Below are positions 44,323-54,642 of a stretch of 64,000 nt of DNA, in pieces; the stretch's first letter is position 1; the number at the start of each line of letters is the position of its first letter. Source of the stretch: Ciona intestinalis. Taxonomy: Eukaryota; Chordata; Ascidiacea; Phlebobranchia; Cionidae. The stretch spans positions 1,048,679-1,112,678 of the forward strand of contig NC_020169.2 in assembly GCF_000224145.3 (NCBI RefSeq). Direction: 5' to 3'. The notes beneath the pieces are model-generated. The model was not told the DNA's origin. It saw only the letters and a list, made by a program, of their open reading frames with translations, and did no database searches. A program made the position numbers and the translations under genes.

Positions 44323-44328
44323 AATAAA
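44323..44328 (+). terminator. Polyadenylation signal AATAAA (ERG, candidate)
   Basis: AATAAA about 1.1 kb after the second copy of the ERG stop codon, in a T-rich context. Confidence 0.3.
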
Positions 44329-44459
44329 AGCTCACTTACCTCCGCCTTTATTGTGTGTTTAGATAACTTGTATTAAACGTGTCGACCTTCTATTTCTGAA
44401 GTAATCAATTGCTATTAGATACAGCTAAGGCAAGTATAGTGTAATACTGTAACATATAG

Positions 44460-44655
44460 TACCATGGGGGGGGGAGATGGGACATCTTTAGCACACAATA
44501 TCGAAACATCCTAATCGTTTTTTTTTTAATAATTAACAACGGTCTATGGGAGTCGTGAGGATACCGTATATAATTCTTTGAATGTTCTTTGTTTACTACC
44601 AAATGTGACGAGAAAAGAGAATAAAAATATGTCCTATCTTCTGCCATCTTAGTAT
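44460..44655 (-). repeat. MITE-family copy
   Basis: CATGGGGGGGGGAGATGGGA to CCATCTTAGTATAT; core inverted (GTTCTTTGTTTACTACC). Confidence 0.75.
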
Positions 44656-45035
44656 ATTAACCGTCATATTGGTTGACAATTTGAGTCACAACTATAGTTA
44701 CCGGGAAAGATATGTTTCGATCCTAATTTCGATGATTCATATCCGTACTGTATATGAGTGTGAAGAGTCATGCACCATTGGTATGATAAAATATTTGGTA
44801 CAATACGGGTTTTCTACTTATATTATTAATACTAAAAAAACAAAATGTTTAGCGATTTAACAAAAAACTTACTTCCATTTGAATAAAATGTATTCGCTGT
44901 TAGCATAATGCAGTCGTTGATACAAATTTCGTTAACATTTTTAACATAACATTTTCTATTACAGCATGAAGAACACATCGTTAATATTACGATTTATTTA
45001 ACAATAATAAATTGTACAATTTTAATAAAAATGTA

Positions 45036-45238
45036 GTATAGTAGGGTAGGGGAAGATGGGACACCTTTGGTACATAATAACCAAATATTCTGATCGTGTT
45101 TTAAACAATTAACAACGGTCCATGGGAGCCGTGAGGATACAGTTTTATAAAAAAAATCGTTGAATGTTTGTTTACTACCAAATTGGAGGAGAAAATAGAT
45201 TGAAAAGGTGTCCCATCTTCCCCCACCCCACTATATAT
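45036..45238 (-). repeat. MITE-family copy, first of an adjacent pair
   Basis: Both ends complete (ATAGTAGGGTAGGGGAAGATG and CTTCCCCCACCCCACTATAT). Only a few bases separate it from the next copy. Confidence 0.85.
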
Positions 45239-45241
45239 TAA

Positions 45242-45420
45242 CGGTGGGGTAAGATAAGATACTTTTTCATTCAAACTTCTTTTCGCATTTGGTAGTAAAC
45301 AAAAAACATTCAAAGAAATATAAAATCGTATCCTCACGACTCCAATAGTTGTTACTTGTTTAAAACACGATCAGGATATTGGGATATTATGTGTTAAAGG
45401 TGTCCTGTCTTACCCCACAG
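45242..45420 (+). repeat. MITE-family copy, second of an adjacent pair
   Basis: GGTGGGGTAAGATAAGATAC to GTCCTGTCTTACCCCAC. It carries the GTAAGATA/TCTTACCCC end variant rather than GGGAAGATG, and is opposite in orientation to its neighbour. Confidence 0.75.
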
Positions 45421-45632
45421 CTACAGACAATATTAAGTTCTATGTTAGTCCCTGGTATTCTACGCATTCCTCAGTACATCTCAGACAGCATCAACGTGTT
45501 TCGTACTCTTCCATATACCATAGCATATACTGATGTCACACCATCAGTATATATTATGTCCATACTTCGACGGCGAGCCTGATTACTTGTGTTAATACCT
45601 CAAACAACTCTTTAACTAACAAGATTCTATTT

Positions 45633-48600
45633 TTAAACTCCAGATGCGTCATCCATGTACGGAATACTTTTATGTACAGGCGAGAATGACCTTGGATTAA
45701 ACCTCGACTTTTTTCCAGCCTTTGCCGCTTGTTTTTCAAGACTCAACTCATGTTCATCAGGCAGCCACCGTCGCTCGCCTGGTTTTCCATACAACGGAGG
45801 CGATTGGTCATAACCTGACGAGGCAATCACATCAGGGTGGTGGTGCTGTAATGGAACAAATTCAAGTTTTCCGTTTTCGAAATCGTTTTCTCTTTGTGCT
45901 TGATAACTTCTCTCACTAGATGATATCGATCTACACGAAGACGAAGAACTGTAAGAGCTCGCGGCATCAATTTCTTCCATGGTTATAGGACGTTGGAACT
46001 CATACATCTCCTATAGATAGAATCCATTAGGTTAGTTGAAGGAATTGTAACTAGCAGCGAACAGATCAAAATGTTTGAAGAACATACTAGTTTGCACCTT
46101 TACCTTAACAGGAGGATACAAAAAGCATTTACGTTTAAATAACTTTTCTCTGTTGCGTGTTCCGTTCCGAAAAGGTCGGTAGTGTCTAACAGATAAGGTG
46201 CTTTGTACATTATTAAATTGAAAAATGCTGAATCACACAACAGATCGTGTTCATATGTTTTACCTGTACGTTTACGTGAACGTTATTTTGTTCTTTTTCT
46301 CTTATCTTCCGACAAAGTCCTTTTGAAACAATGAAACATCCGATGCCACCCAACAATAAAACGATGCAGATTATTATCACGATTATAATCGACAACGGAA
46401 TTCCATTTTGTGAATCTGTACCTTTATCAACAAAACAATTTTAAGTTTCAGACTACTTTTCTCATACCTTCATTCAATCCGGCTTATGTGATTTATTTAT
46501 TCTTGCGTAGCAGTTTAAGTAGGAATTACAACCCGAGAGTTATTCTGTACATTATATATCGTTAAATACGCCTTTTACCCTACGTCCTACAAGTTAGCAC
46601 GTACGTACTTTTAGTGGATATTGTATTTACTGTCAAGTACAAACAATATAGTAGGGTGGGGAAAGATGGGACACCGAATATCCGAATATCCTAATCATGT
46701 TTTAAACAATAAACAAAGGTCTATATGAGTCGTGAGGATACGGTCTTATAATTCTTTGTTTACTACCAGATGTGACGAAAAAACAGAATGATAAAGTGTC
46801 CATCTTCCGCACCCTACTATATATAAAAAACATAATATTTACAAATTCTAAATAAACCTGCTGTAAACACACCCAATACCTACCAGGATCAGGTACGCCA
46901 GTCGTCGTTGCTGTTTTTTCGCCATTGTCGCATCCGACCTGATTTCCGTTGGGGGTCACTGCTGCAGTGGTTGGGGGAGTAACAGGGATAAACTTGGTAC
47001 TCGTTGTGGATGTTGGGGCAACTATAGTCGTGGCAGTAGTGATTGGTTGTGTTACCTTTATATTGTGAAAATGAATGAAATACTCAGTGAGATTCTATAT
47101 TGCATTAAAATTGATCAATTGGTTAAATTAAGGTCAATTAGAATAAATATATTTGGCATATGTTGTATCGATTATTTAGAATGTTTTTAGAAATAATTTG
47201 CTGCGCTTTTGGGTGTAGCATTAATTTGCCAAATGTTTGTTTACCACAAGAATAAAATGCAATAACATATGTTATATACTATAGTTTGTCTACCTCCGTT
47301 ACTGTAACAGTATAACTGAAGAAATAATTAAAGGAATAATAGGGGGGGGGGGAGATGGGACACTTTTGCGTTGTATTTTCTCGTCTCAGTTGGTGGTAAA
47401 CAAAAAACATTCAAAAAATTACAAAACCGTAATTGTTTAAAACACGATTAGGATATTTGGATATAATGTGCTAAAAGTGTCCCGTTCCCCCCCACCCTAC
47501 TATATGGTATATGTTCCACATTAAAACGCATAGTTCTTAAACAAATTTGATAACCCGGCAGAAGTAAAACGTATATGCAAATCGCAGACATGTCAGATCT
47601 ACCTGAACACACACACAGCATTGAACACGAATTTCATAATCCATGCAATAAAACGGCCTGGCCTGTTCTTCCAGATGTGGATTAAAAGGTCGTGAGACGC
47701 AAACCAGACCGATATCAACATTACAATCGACATCTTGTTGTTGCAGTAAATTAAAAGGTATTGTTGGATTGTCAGTGCTCCTGTTATAAATATAAAATAT
47801 AGATTCAATATTGGTAATATAAAGTGCAATACTCTTAAAACGAAAAGAAGATGAAATACCAAACGCGCAAAAATTAAAAATTGAGTTTTATTACGTTTTA
47901 TTTTCCTAAACTGTTTTATTACATTTTATTTTCCTAAAAACTGTTTTATACGAAAAGGCAAAAATCGTTTCTTTCCTATAACAAGTTTTGGTCTAACCGC
48001 ATGGTCGCATTATAGGCCTCGTGAGTTAAGTTCAATCAATGGTAATTTGATATATCCATAATTTAGCCAACGCTGGGTTCAAGCAAACTGCTTTGATTGC
48101 TTCGTATTCGCTTCGAGCAATGTTTGGAAGATACGCATATAAAGAAAATTGGCCTAACCAAAAAGAAATGTTGATATACAGTCGAAGATAGGAATCAAGA
48201 AATCGCAGCAACAATATATAAACAGAGAACATTTTAGGAATATGTACCTTTCTAAACAAAAGAATTTGAAGATCCCCCCAAAAACAATTTAAATTTTTTT
48301 CCCATTATTTCATTCAAACTGACTTATGCGATTTATTTATTCTCGCGTAGCGGTTTAAGTAAGAGTTATAACTCGGGGGTTATTTTGCGTATCAATATGC
48401 GATGAGTTCATATATCTTGTACTCGCTTTACACGTTATACCCAAGTAGCATGTTTATGGGAGAATATTTTTCTGTATGACTGTTAATTCGTTCAATCAAA
48501 TGAATGAATGAATGTAACTTACTTTATCCTCGCGTGGCCGGAAAACGACAGTCGTTATCACACGAGTTTAACACCTCGTGCCAGATATTGTTCATTGGGT

Positions 48601-50051
48601 TGGGGTAACTACCGTTAAGAGTCTTTTTCAATCACATCCAATACGAATGCTATTTGAATCAAGAAATCGTGGGCAACGAAATATAAAAAACGACAGTCCG
48701 GAAAACGACAGTCGTTATCACACGGGTTTAACACCTCGTGCCAAATATTATTCATTGGGTTGGGGTAACTACCGTTAAGAGTCTTTTTCAATCACATCCA
48801 ATACGAATGCTATTTGAATCAAGAAATCGTGGGCAACGAAATATAAACAAAATACATTATATTAAAATATAGTAGGGTGAGGGAAGATAGGACACCTTTA
48901 CCAAATAATATCAAATTATCATAATCGTGTTTTAAACAATTAACAACGGTCTATGAAAATCGCGAGCATACGGTTTTCTGATTCTTTGAATGTTGTATGT
49001 TTACTACCAAATAGGACGAGAAAATAGAAAGAAAATGTGTCCTATCTTCCCCCATCCTACTATATAACAAAATGCTCCATTACATTTAGAAATCTAGATT
49101 TCATTATAAAATACAAAACTGAATGATGAAATCTATTCTAATTGTGAATGATATCTCAGGCAAATTGTGTTTGCACAGAATATGAAACATTTAAAAAAAT
49201 TCTCACCGACACTCGATGTTGCTTGGCCGTTCACAAAACGTGTAGTAATATCTTAAATGTTCGTAACTATTGTCATCCGCTTTGGTTGGGTTGAAGTCGT
49301 TGTTATTCATCCATTCACTCCAAGTACCTGGTGGTATCAATTATAGTAGGCTGGGGCAAGATGGGACATCATTTCTAGCTATTGTCCCTTAATTCGTATT
49401 TGGTAGTAAACAAAGATCATCCAATGAATTATAAAACTATATCCTCACGACTTAGAACGTTGCTAATTGTTTAAAAAACGATCATGATATTTAAATATTA
49501 AGTGCTAAAGGTATCATGTCCCCCACCCCACTATATAATTACGACAAGAACACAGACAGTTTTAGTTTATCCCATAATTTTCGGCCTCTTTGCATGGCGT
49601 TACTTATGTAGTTAGATCGTTAATTTATTTGATGTCTTGACAACATGATCAAACGGCTACTATCATAAATCTTTTTTACTGGGATATAAGACGAATACCA
49701 TTACCGCATGAAATCCTATTATTCTTAAACGTGTTTTTAATAAAGACCTCTGAGGGCCGTAATAAAACAGTTATATAATTTATAGTAAATATTCTTTGTT
49801 TACTACTCAACAGGAAAAGAAAACAAGCATAGACCATCTTACCCCACCCTAATAAAACTTGTTACATACGAACTGTAACGCGAAAGAGAAAAAAGGTAAA
49901 CTTAAAATAGTAAAGATCATAATATCTGATTTACGCATAATAAAAATGCGGGCGTATACGTATACTCACATGTGCAGTCGCCTTCGGTAGCAAACGAACT
50001 CACAGTCGTTGGTATGATGATTGCTGTAAGCAATGTTGCGTAATTAGACAT
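45633..50051 (-). CDS. Type I membrane protein with one mucin-type WxxW domain
   Basis: Six minus-strand exons, all phases matching: 50051-49970, 49327-49207, 47780-47603, 47055-46884, 46421-46264, 46010-45633; 362 aa. Residues 1-21 form a signal peptide. Residues 28-127 are a Mucin2_WxxW domain: CTWSEW, then SYEHLRYYYTFCERPSNIECR, VDCNVDIGLVC and FYCMDYEIRVQCC. This domain is known from gel-forming mucins and CILP, usually in several copies in secreted proteins. Here a single copy is followed by a Thr/Pro-rich, probably O-glycosylated stalk (128-184), one transmembrane helix (about 192-217), a basic stop-transfer (KGLCRKIREKE) and a 145-residue cytoplasmic tail with a Ser run and PPLYGKPGE. 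Role unknown; an epithelial surface or tunic-related function is only a guess. Introns hold five MITE copies. Confidence 0.8.
46647..46823 (-). repeat. MITE-family copy (intron of the WxxW gene)
   Basis: ATAGTAGGGTGGGGAAAGATG to CTTCCGCACCCTACTATATA; short, missing part of the TTTAGCACATAATATC segment. Confidence 0.8.
47339..47508 (+). repeat. MITE-family copy (intron of the WxxW gene)
   Basis: AGGGGGGGGGGAGATGGGAC to CCCCCCCACCCTACTATATG; about 25 bp of the core (around CCTCACGACTCCC) is deleted. Confidence 0.8.
48499..48845 (-). repeat. SINE 3' end with a 160-bp tandem duplication (intron of the WxxW gene)
   Basis: An inverted SINE tail (GAATGTAACTTACTTTATCC, CACGAGTTTAACACCTCGTG) runs into TTCATTGGGTTGGGGTAACT and unique sequence. 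The segment 48538-48685 is repeated almost exactly at 48698-48845, so the tail and its flank were duplicated together. Confidence 0.8.
48868..49068 (-). repeat. MITE-family copy (intron of the WxxW gene)
   Basis: ATAGTAGGGTGAGGGAAGATA to CTTCCCCCATCCTACTATATA, both ends complete; directly beside the tandemly duplicated SINE tail. Confidence 0.85.
49341..49539 (+). repeat. MITE-family copy (intron 1 of the WxxW gene)
   Basis: ATAGTAGGCTGGGGCAAGATG to ATGTCCCCCACCCCACTATAT. It starts 14 bp from the exon 2 acceptor. Confidence 0.8.
49668..49856 (-). repeat. MITE-family copy, highly diverged (intron 1 of the WxxW gene)
   Basis: Only the core (ATTCTTTGTTTACTACTCAAC) and the right end CATCTTACCCCACCCTAATA are recognisable. 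Confidence 0.45.
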
Positions 50052-51640
50052 GAGGCGAATTATTTAATTAACCTAGCAAATAATTAATGTAAAATACTTG
50101 AACTTTCACCTTGTATGACGATTAGTATGCTACAGAAATGGCCTTGCAGCTTGGAGCCGAACAATAAATAATTCATTTTTACACAGATTCTAAAACGCTG
50201 TCAAAAGAGTAACTTTTTCTAAAATGCAACTATAATTACAAATCAAAAAAGACAATAGCTAGCGTTCTCCGGTCCATAGAGAAAATATGCCTTTGAATAG
50301 GCTATAGGTGTTTTTTCTGCTTTTACTTTCTTAGCAGAACCGGTACATTCCTCGACCTGCCATGAGAAAGAAAAGAGAAATGCGAAACTCAATAAGTAAA
50401 TTAAATCAGCAACGTAAGACAGAACACTTCCCTTCTCTAAACAAAACCTGTCCGAGTGACATTTATTTTCTCCCTGGCCAGTCTAACGTTTTCGTTATAA
50501 AAGACCTGTCTTTGAAGTTCCATGAACTATATTTTATTATATATTGTCTCGTAAAAACGTAACCTCTCCTTGCTATGCGGACGGGTCTGGTTTGCCTTTT
50601 CACAGAGAAAATGTAAGAATACGCCCGAGAAACATATGTAAAATATTTTACGATCTTTTGGGGGGAGTGTAGCCTGAAATGAACTACACTGCCGCAAAGT
50701 AAACGTTAATCTGAGCCGTACGCTAATAGCACACAAACTGGAATGCAGATTTCGTATCTACAAAGTGCAATTATGGAGAATGGTATATCTGACTTATCCT
50801 TCGGTTTATTTAGTACTTGCTGTCAAAGCTCGTGCGATAACTGGCGGAAATAAGGCTCATCTAAACGTTGCTCTGGCGTTGTTGCCTTGAGCTGTACGGA
50901 AACTTGTAAGCTTCGTACGAAGTAAAGCGGAACAGACTAACGGCATAACATACCTAACCGTCGAAGCGTGACCTTTTTACTTCGTCGTATTGTTATACTG
51001 ATGTTAATTGTTTAGTCACTAAAGATAGGGCGCACTGTCACTGGTACAGCCATTTCTCGCATTGTCAATATACCAGCTATAGCAATGGTTTAACTGTTGT
51101 AATATACAGATCTCTACCACTCTGACCATTGCGCATTACGGTTGTAATCGTTTTTATTTGACACCATTCAATAGAAACGTGAGACATAATCGACTTTCGG
51201 GATATAATTACAACTGCGGATCAAAAGCATAATGGTCAAGACGTCAAACGAGCGTAACTAGTCTCTTATAGTGTAACTGGAGTTTGAAACAGTAATAGGC
51301 TACGGAGGACTAAACTAGGTTTGCATACAGCACTGGCTTTGTGCTTTAGTATAAGAAATATTGACTATCGTTTAATTTACGCACTGGTATTGTTCGGTAT
51401 GTGTAGCGCAAATATCAGCGATTAAACTTGTCAGTACAAAAGTATGAACAATAGCAATTAATCGTTAATACATTATTGTTCATGGAGAAAAAGTTTTTAA
51501 GGTTTTTTGTAAGGTCGAAAAGAAACGCTATCATTGTCACGGTAGGTGTTTTCCAGCATGACACTTTCGCGGGGTGGTCACTAATGACTAATGGATCGTC
51601 CAAATCGGCAGTGAATTACACCCCCGTCAGGAAACAGTTA

Positions 51641-51841
51641 CATAGTAGGGTGGGGTAAGATAGGACACAATTTTAATCTATTTTAACTTCCAATTTGGTA
51701 GTTACAAAAACATTCAAAGATTTATTAAACGGTGTCCTCACGACTCCCATAGACCGTAGTTAATTGTTTAAATTAAAACACGATAAAGATATTTGGATAT
51801 TATGTGCTAAAGGTTATCCCATCTTCCACCACCCTACTATA
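51641..51841 (+). repeat. MITE-family copy
   Basis: ATAGTAGGGTGGGGTAAGATA to CATCTTCCACCACCCTACTATA; contains a small AAATT insertion at TTTAAATTAAAACACGAT. Confidence 0.85.
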
Positions 51842-51979
51842 ACTAAAAAAGGGCACTAGAGTAGAAACCATCGGTACGCAATAAAATAGATTGGCGAAAA
51901 TTTTTAGAGGTTAGTAGTTATAGGTGGGGGTTATAGTTGCTCGAGTCAGTGGTAAGCAGATTACGTAGAGGAAGAATGT

Positions 51980-52290
51980 GGGAACCCGGCGTCGTGGCAG
52001 AGTGGTTAGCGCGCCTGCCTGTAACCCAGAGGTATGGGTTCAAGGCTCGACGCTGCTACCATTGTGGGCGTATATGTCCTTGGGCAAGACATTTATTGGC
52101 AATTGCTCCAACCCAGCGGTCACTAATGGGTTGTCCAAATTGTCAGCCATACATAAAAATCCAAAAAAAATAATCATCTACAAAGTAACATACATGGTTG
52201 TTCGTATGCTGGCACGAGGCGATAAACCCGTGTAATAACGATTGTTACTTTCCGGTCACGCAAGGATAAAGTAAGTTACATTCATTCAAG
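51980..52290 (+). repeat. Full-length tRNA-derived SINE
   Basis: About 310 bp. The head has an A box (GTGGCAGAGTGGTTAGCGCG) and a B box (GGTTCAAGGCTCG), the internal RNA polymerase III promoter of a tRNA. The body is CCTTGGGCAAGACATTTATT ... GGTCACTAATGGGTTGTCC. The tail has GCTGGCACGAGGCGATAAACC and GGATAAAGTAAG, ending in a short ACATTCATTCA repeat. It is the best-preserved copy in the window and may belong to the composite SINE family known from Ciona (not checkable here). Confidence 0.8.
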
Positions 52291-53094
52291 AATTCTTCAC
52301 CAGCATCAAACGCTCGCCTTAATATCTCACACTTTCACAAGCAAGCGTGGACACTTAAGTCATCGAGTACGGTTTGAAATCGAACTCGTTCATTTGTATA
52401 AATTGGACAACCAAGTATAGTAACTTTGTTAATTTGCACACAATGGTAGTTTCCAATTTATTTACATGCTTTGTTTTCTACTAAAACACGTTCCCTAATG
52501 CTATGAAAAAAACACGCAAGAATTATGCAAGCCTGTAAATAGGTATGTAAATTTAAAACATGATTGATGTACAGATAAAATAATAAGAGATATTAATACT
52601 GCTACAAAAAGCTAATTCCGTGTTTAAAATAAACTAGGAACAGCTGAGCAGACTGTTTGGGCTAAACAAAAACATGTAACCCAAAGGTTTGTACTATACA
52701 TTAAAGAAATATATCAAGCACGTACAAGTTGAGTAAAAACATTATGGAACATAAATTACAATACAAACATTTGATGTGAGTATTTAGTTAATGGAATATA
52801 ATTCTATTAGATTGTACTGCAAAAGATATCAACCTTATAATTTACAAAACACGGTAAATTATTGCACACGCTATTACAATGCAAGTTGCATAAACTGACG
52901 AAAATTGTGAAATGGAACAGTTGAAAGTGTACTTACACTAAATATAAACAGGATTGTAGAAAAATCTGGTTTTAAGTTGCACAATTCAAATACATTTGAA
53001 AAATCAGAACTGTCCGAGTAAAATAACAAACTGAGATGTGACGTCGAGCTAAAGTTTCATGCACTGATTAATTTATCCACGTTTTGCCCACAAA

Positions 53095-53183
53095 TCACTG
53101 GTCGAATGACTTAGACTTAGAGTACTGTACGGGTTTTGGTTTTTGCTTTTTAGTTGTCGGCTCTGACATCCTCCGGTCATCTT
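53095..53183 (-). CDS. Candidate alternative terminal exon of PLC-beta (basic tail)
   Basis: After an AG acceptor (53184-53185) a 28-codon frame rich in Lys (EPTTKKQKPKPVQYSKSKSF) ends in TGA. Its entry phase matches the GTGAAT donor at 54664-54665 in the preceding PLC-beta exon, and also a GT inside the candidate exon at 53752-53846. Lys-rich segments are typical of PLC-beta C-termini. No transcript evidence is available, so it remains a prediction. Confidence 0.35.
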
Positions 53184-53751
53184 CTGTTGATCATGAATTT
53201 AAATAAAATAAAAGGCAAAATTACTTAATCAAAAAGTTGGTACTTACCACACACCCTGGCTTAATAATCAAGTGCAATCTCTGCATGCAGAACATCCAAA
53301 TGTCATGCGATATATAAATAGAATAAAAACGTGCAAGAAAATAAAGCAAAACATGCAAAGTGTTGCAAGTAAACCAACCCAGCGACTACTGAGTTTCACC
53401 CACGTCACCCTATGTCAGTGATTAAATTATTATGCAGAAATAAAACGCTGCAGATAATTTAGTCAAGTTCGCAACAGCTTTTTTGAGTAAAGTTATCTGT
53501 TTTACATTGCGCAAGCCCTTTAAATGAAACCCACTTACATTTCAATTAGCAACCTGTTCTAACAGCGCTGGTTTACCTGCCAAAGTAAATAGGAGTTAAA
53601 TGGAACCAATGAGAACATAGGATGGGTGACAAATCAGTTTGGTTGTTGGAAAATTGAAAAAAACATGTGTTCAATACAAGTGCAACGTTGGTGTAAGTAA
53701 CACAGCAGAAGAAACATGTGACACAAGAAAAAGTTAGTGATGTCTTCAACT
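53184..53751. other. Non-coding stretch between candidate PLC-beta terminal exons
   Basis: AT-rich, no repeat or coding signal seen. Confidence 0.35.
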
Positions 53752-53846
53752 TTAAACACCAGTAATGAGAAGTTGACCACCAGACGCCCGTCTACTTGGA
53801 TCGAATACTGGGGGAACGGTAAGCAGCTCTGTCCTGTTTTGGAGGG
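53752..53846 (-). CDS. Candidate alternative terminal exon of PLC-beta (PDZ-ligand tail)
   Basis: A pyrimidine-rich acceptor (GATTGTTCCAG) precedes a 30-codon frame ending GGQLLITGV and TAA. Its phase fits the alternative donor at 54664-54665. The last residues (T-G-V) form a class I PDZ-binding motif, as PLC-beta C-termini often do. An internal GT at 53794-53795 could also splice it on to 53183. Confidence 0.35.
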
Positions 53847-54642
53847 CTGGAACAATCAGACAATTAATAACCGCAACATTCCGTGACCCATGATCTTGTA
53901 CTTGCTAAGGTGTTAGGTGATTGACAAAACAACCTTGAAATGAAACTGGTTACACAGCACATAAAACAACACGTACATAACATTCATGCACATTTCGTGA
54001 GCAATCGTAAACAAATAAATTACAAATTCATCATCTTACCTTTGGGTATAAAATATTCTTTAAAACTGATTTTAAAATTTTCACTTGAAATTATAAGTCT
54101 GGCATATTGTGAGGGAATGGGTAATATTGGTAACGAAATATAAAACAACAGAACGCAGTGAATAAAAATGTAAAATAATACAAATTGGTACACCTCATTT
54201 TACACAATGAAAAATACAGGTTAAAAACTACGAACCAAGGAATTACTTATACGTGCAAAAAGAATTTGGCCTTAAAAACTTCAAAAATTTCGTATGAAAC
54301 TAATTTTCAATAAAAAGTAAATATACATTGCACAATTTAAAAAAACTTCTAAAAATATACATAATATTCTTCATTCTTAAATGCAGCATTACTCATAAGA
54401 GAATAGTAAAGGATGTTCATCACAATAAATCGAAATTTCGTTAAACTAGGATGGCCATGCATAATTAAAATTTACATTCAAACTAAACTATTCCGTGTAC
54501 TTTTGGCAGCCATACATTGGAACAAAATGGATTAGTGGAATGCATAATTTAATCGAGGTAACATTAGAAAGTGCCGCAATTAGTTATAACGAGAGTTTTC
54601 TGCTTCGTCAGCAAACTTATAAGCAAAGCAGAGAGGTAGTAG
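53847..54642. other. PLC-beta 3' UTR or last intron
   Basis: No repeat or coding signal seen. It is either 3' UTR of the DTYL-ending form or intron of the alternative forms. Confidence 0.35.

Larger units (their letters stand above)
43312..45632. other. ERG 3' UTR and intergenic DNA
   Basis: No exon is supported. A candidate AATAAA is at 44323-44328. Three MITE copies occupy 44460-45420. Confidence 0.45.
50052..53094. other. Intergenic region between two minus-strand genes
   Basis: Promoter side of the WxxW gene at the left. One MITE (51641-51841) and one full-length SINE (51980-52290) are present. I see no coding exon. Confidence 0.45.
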
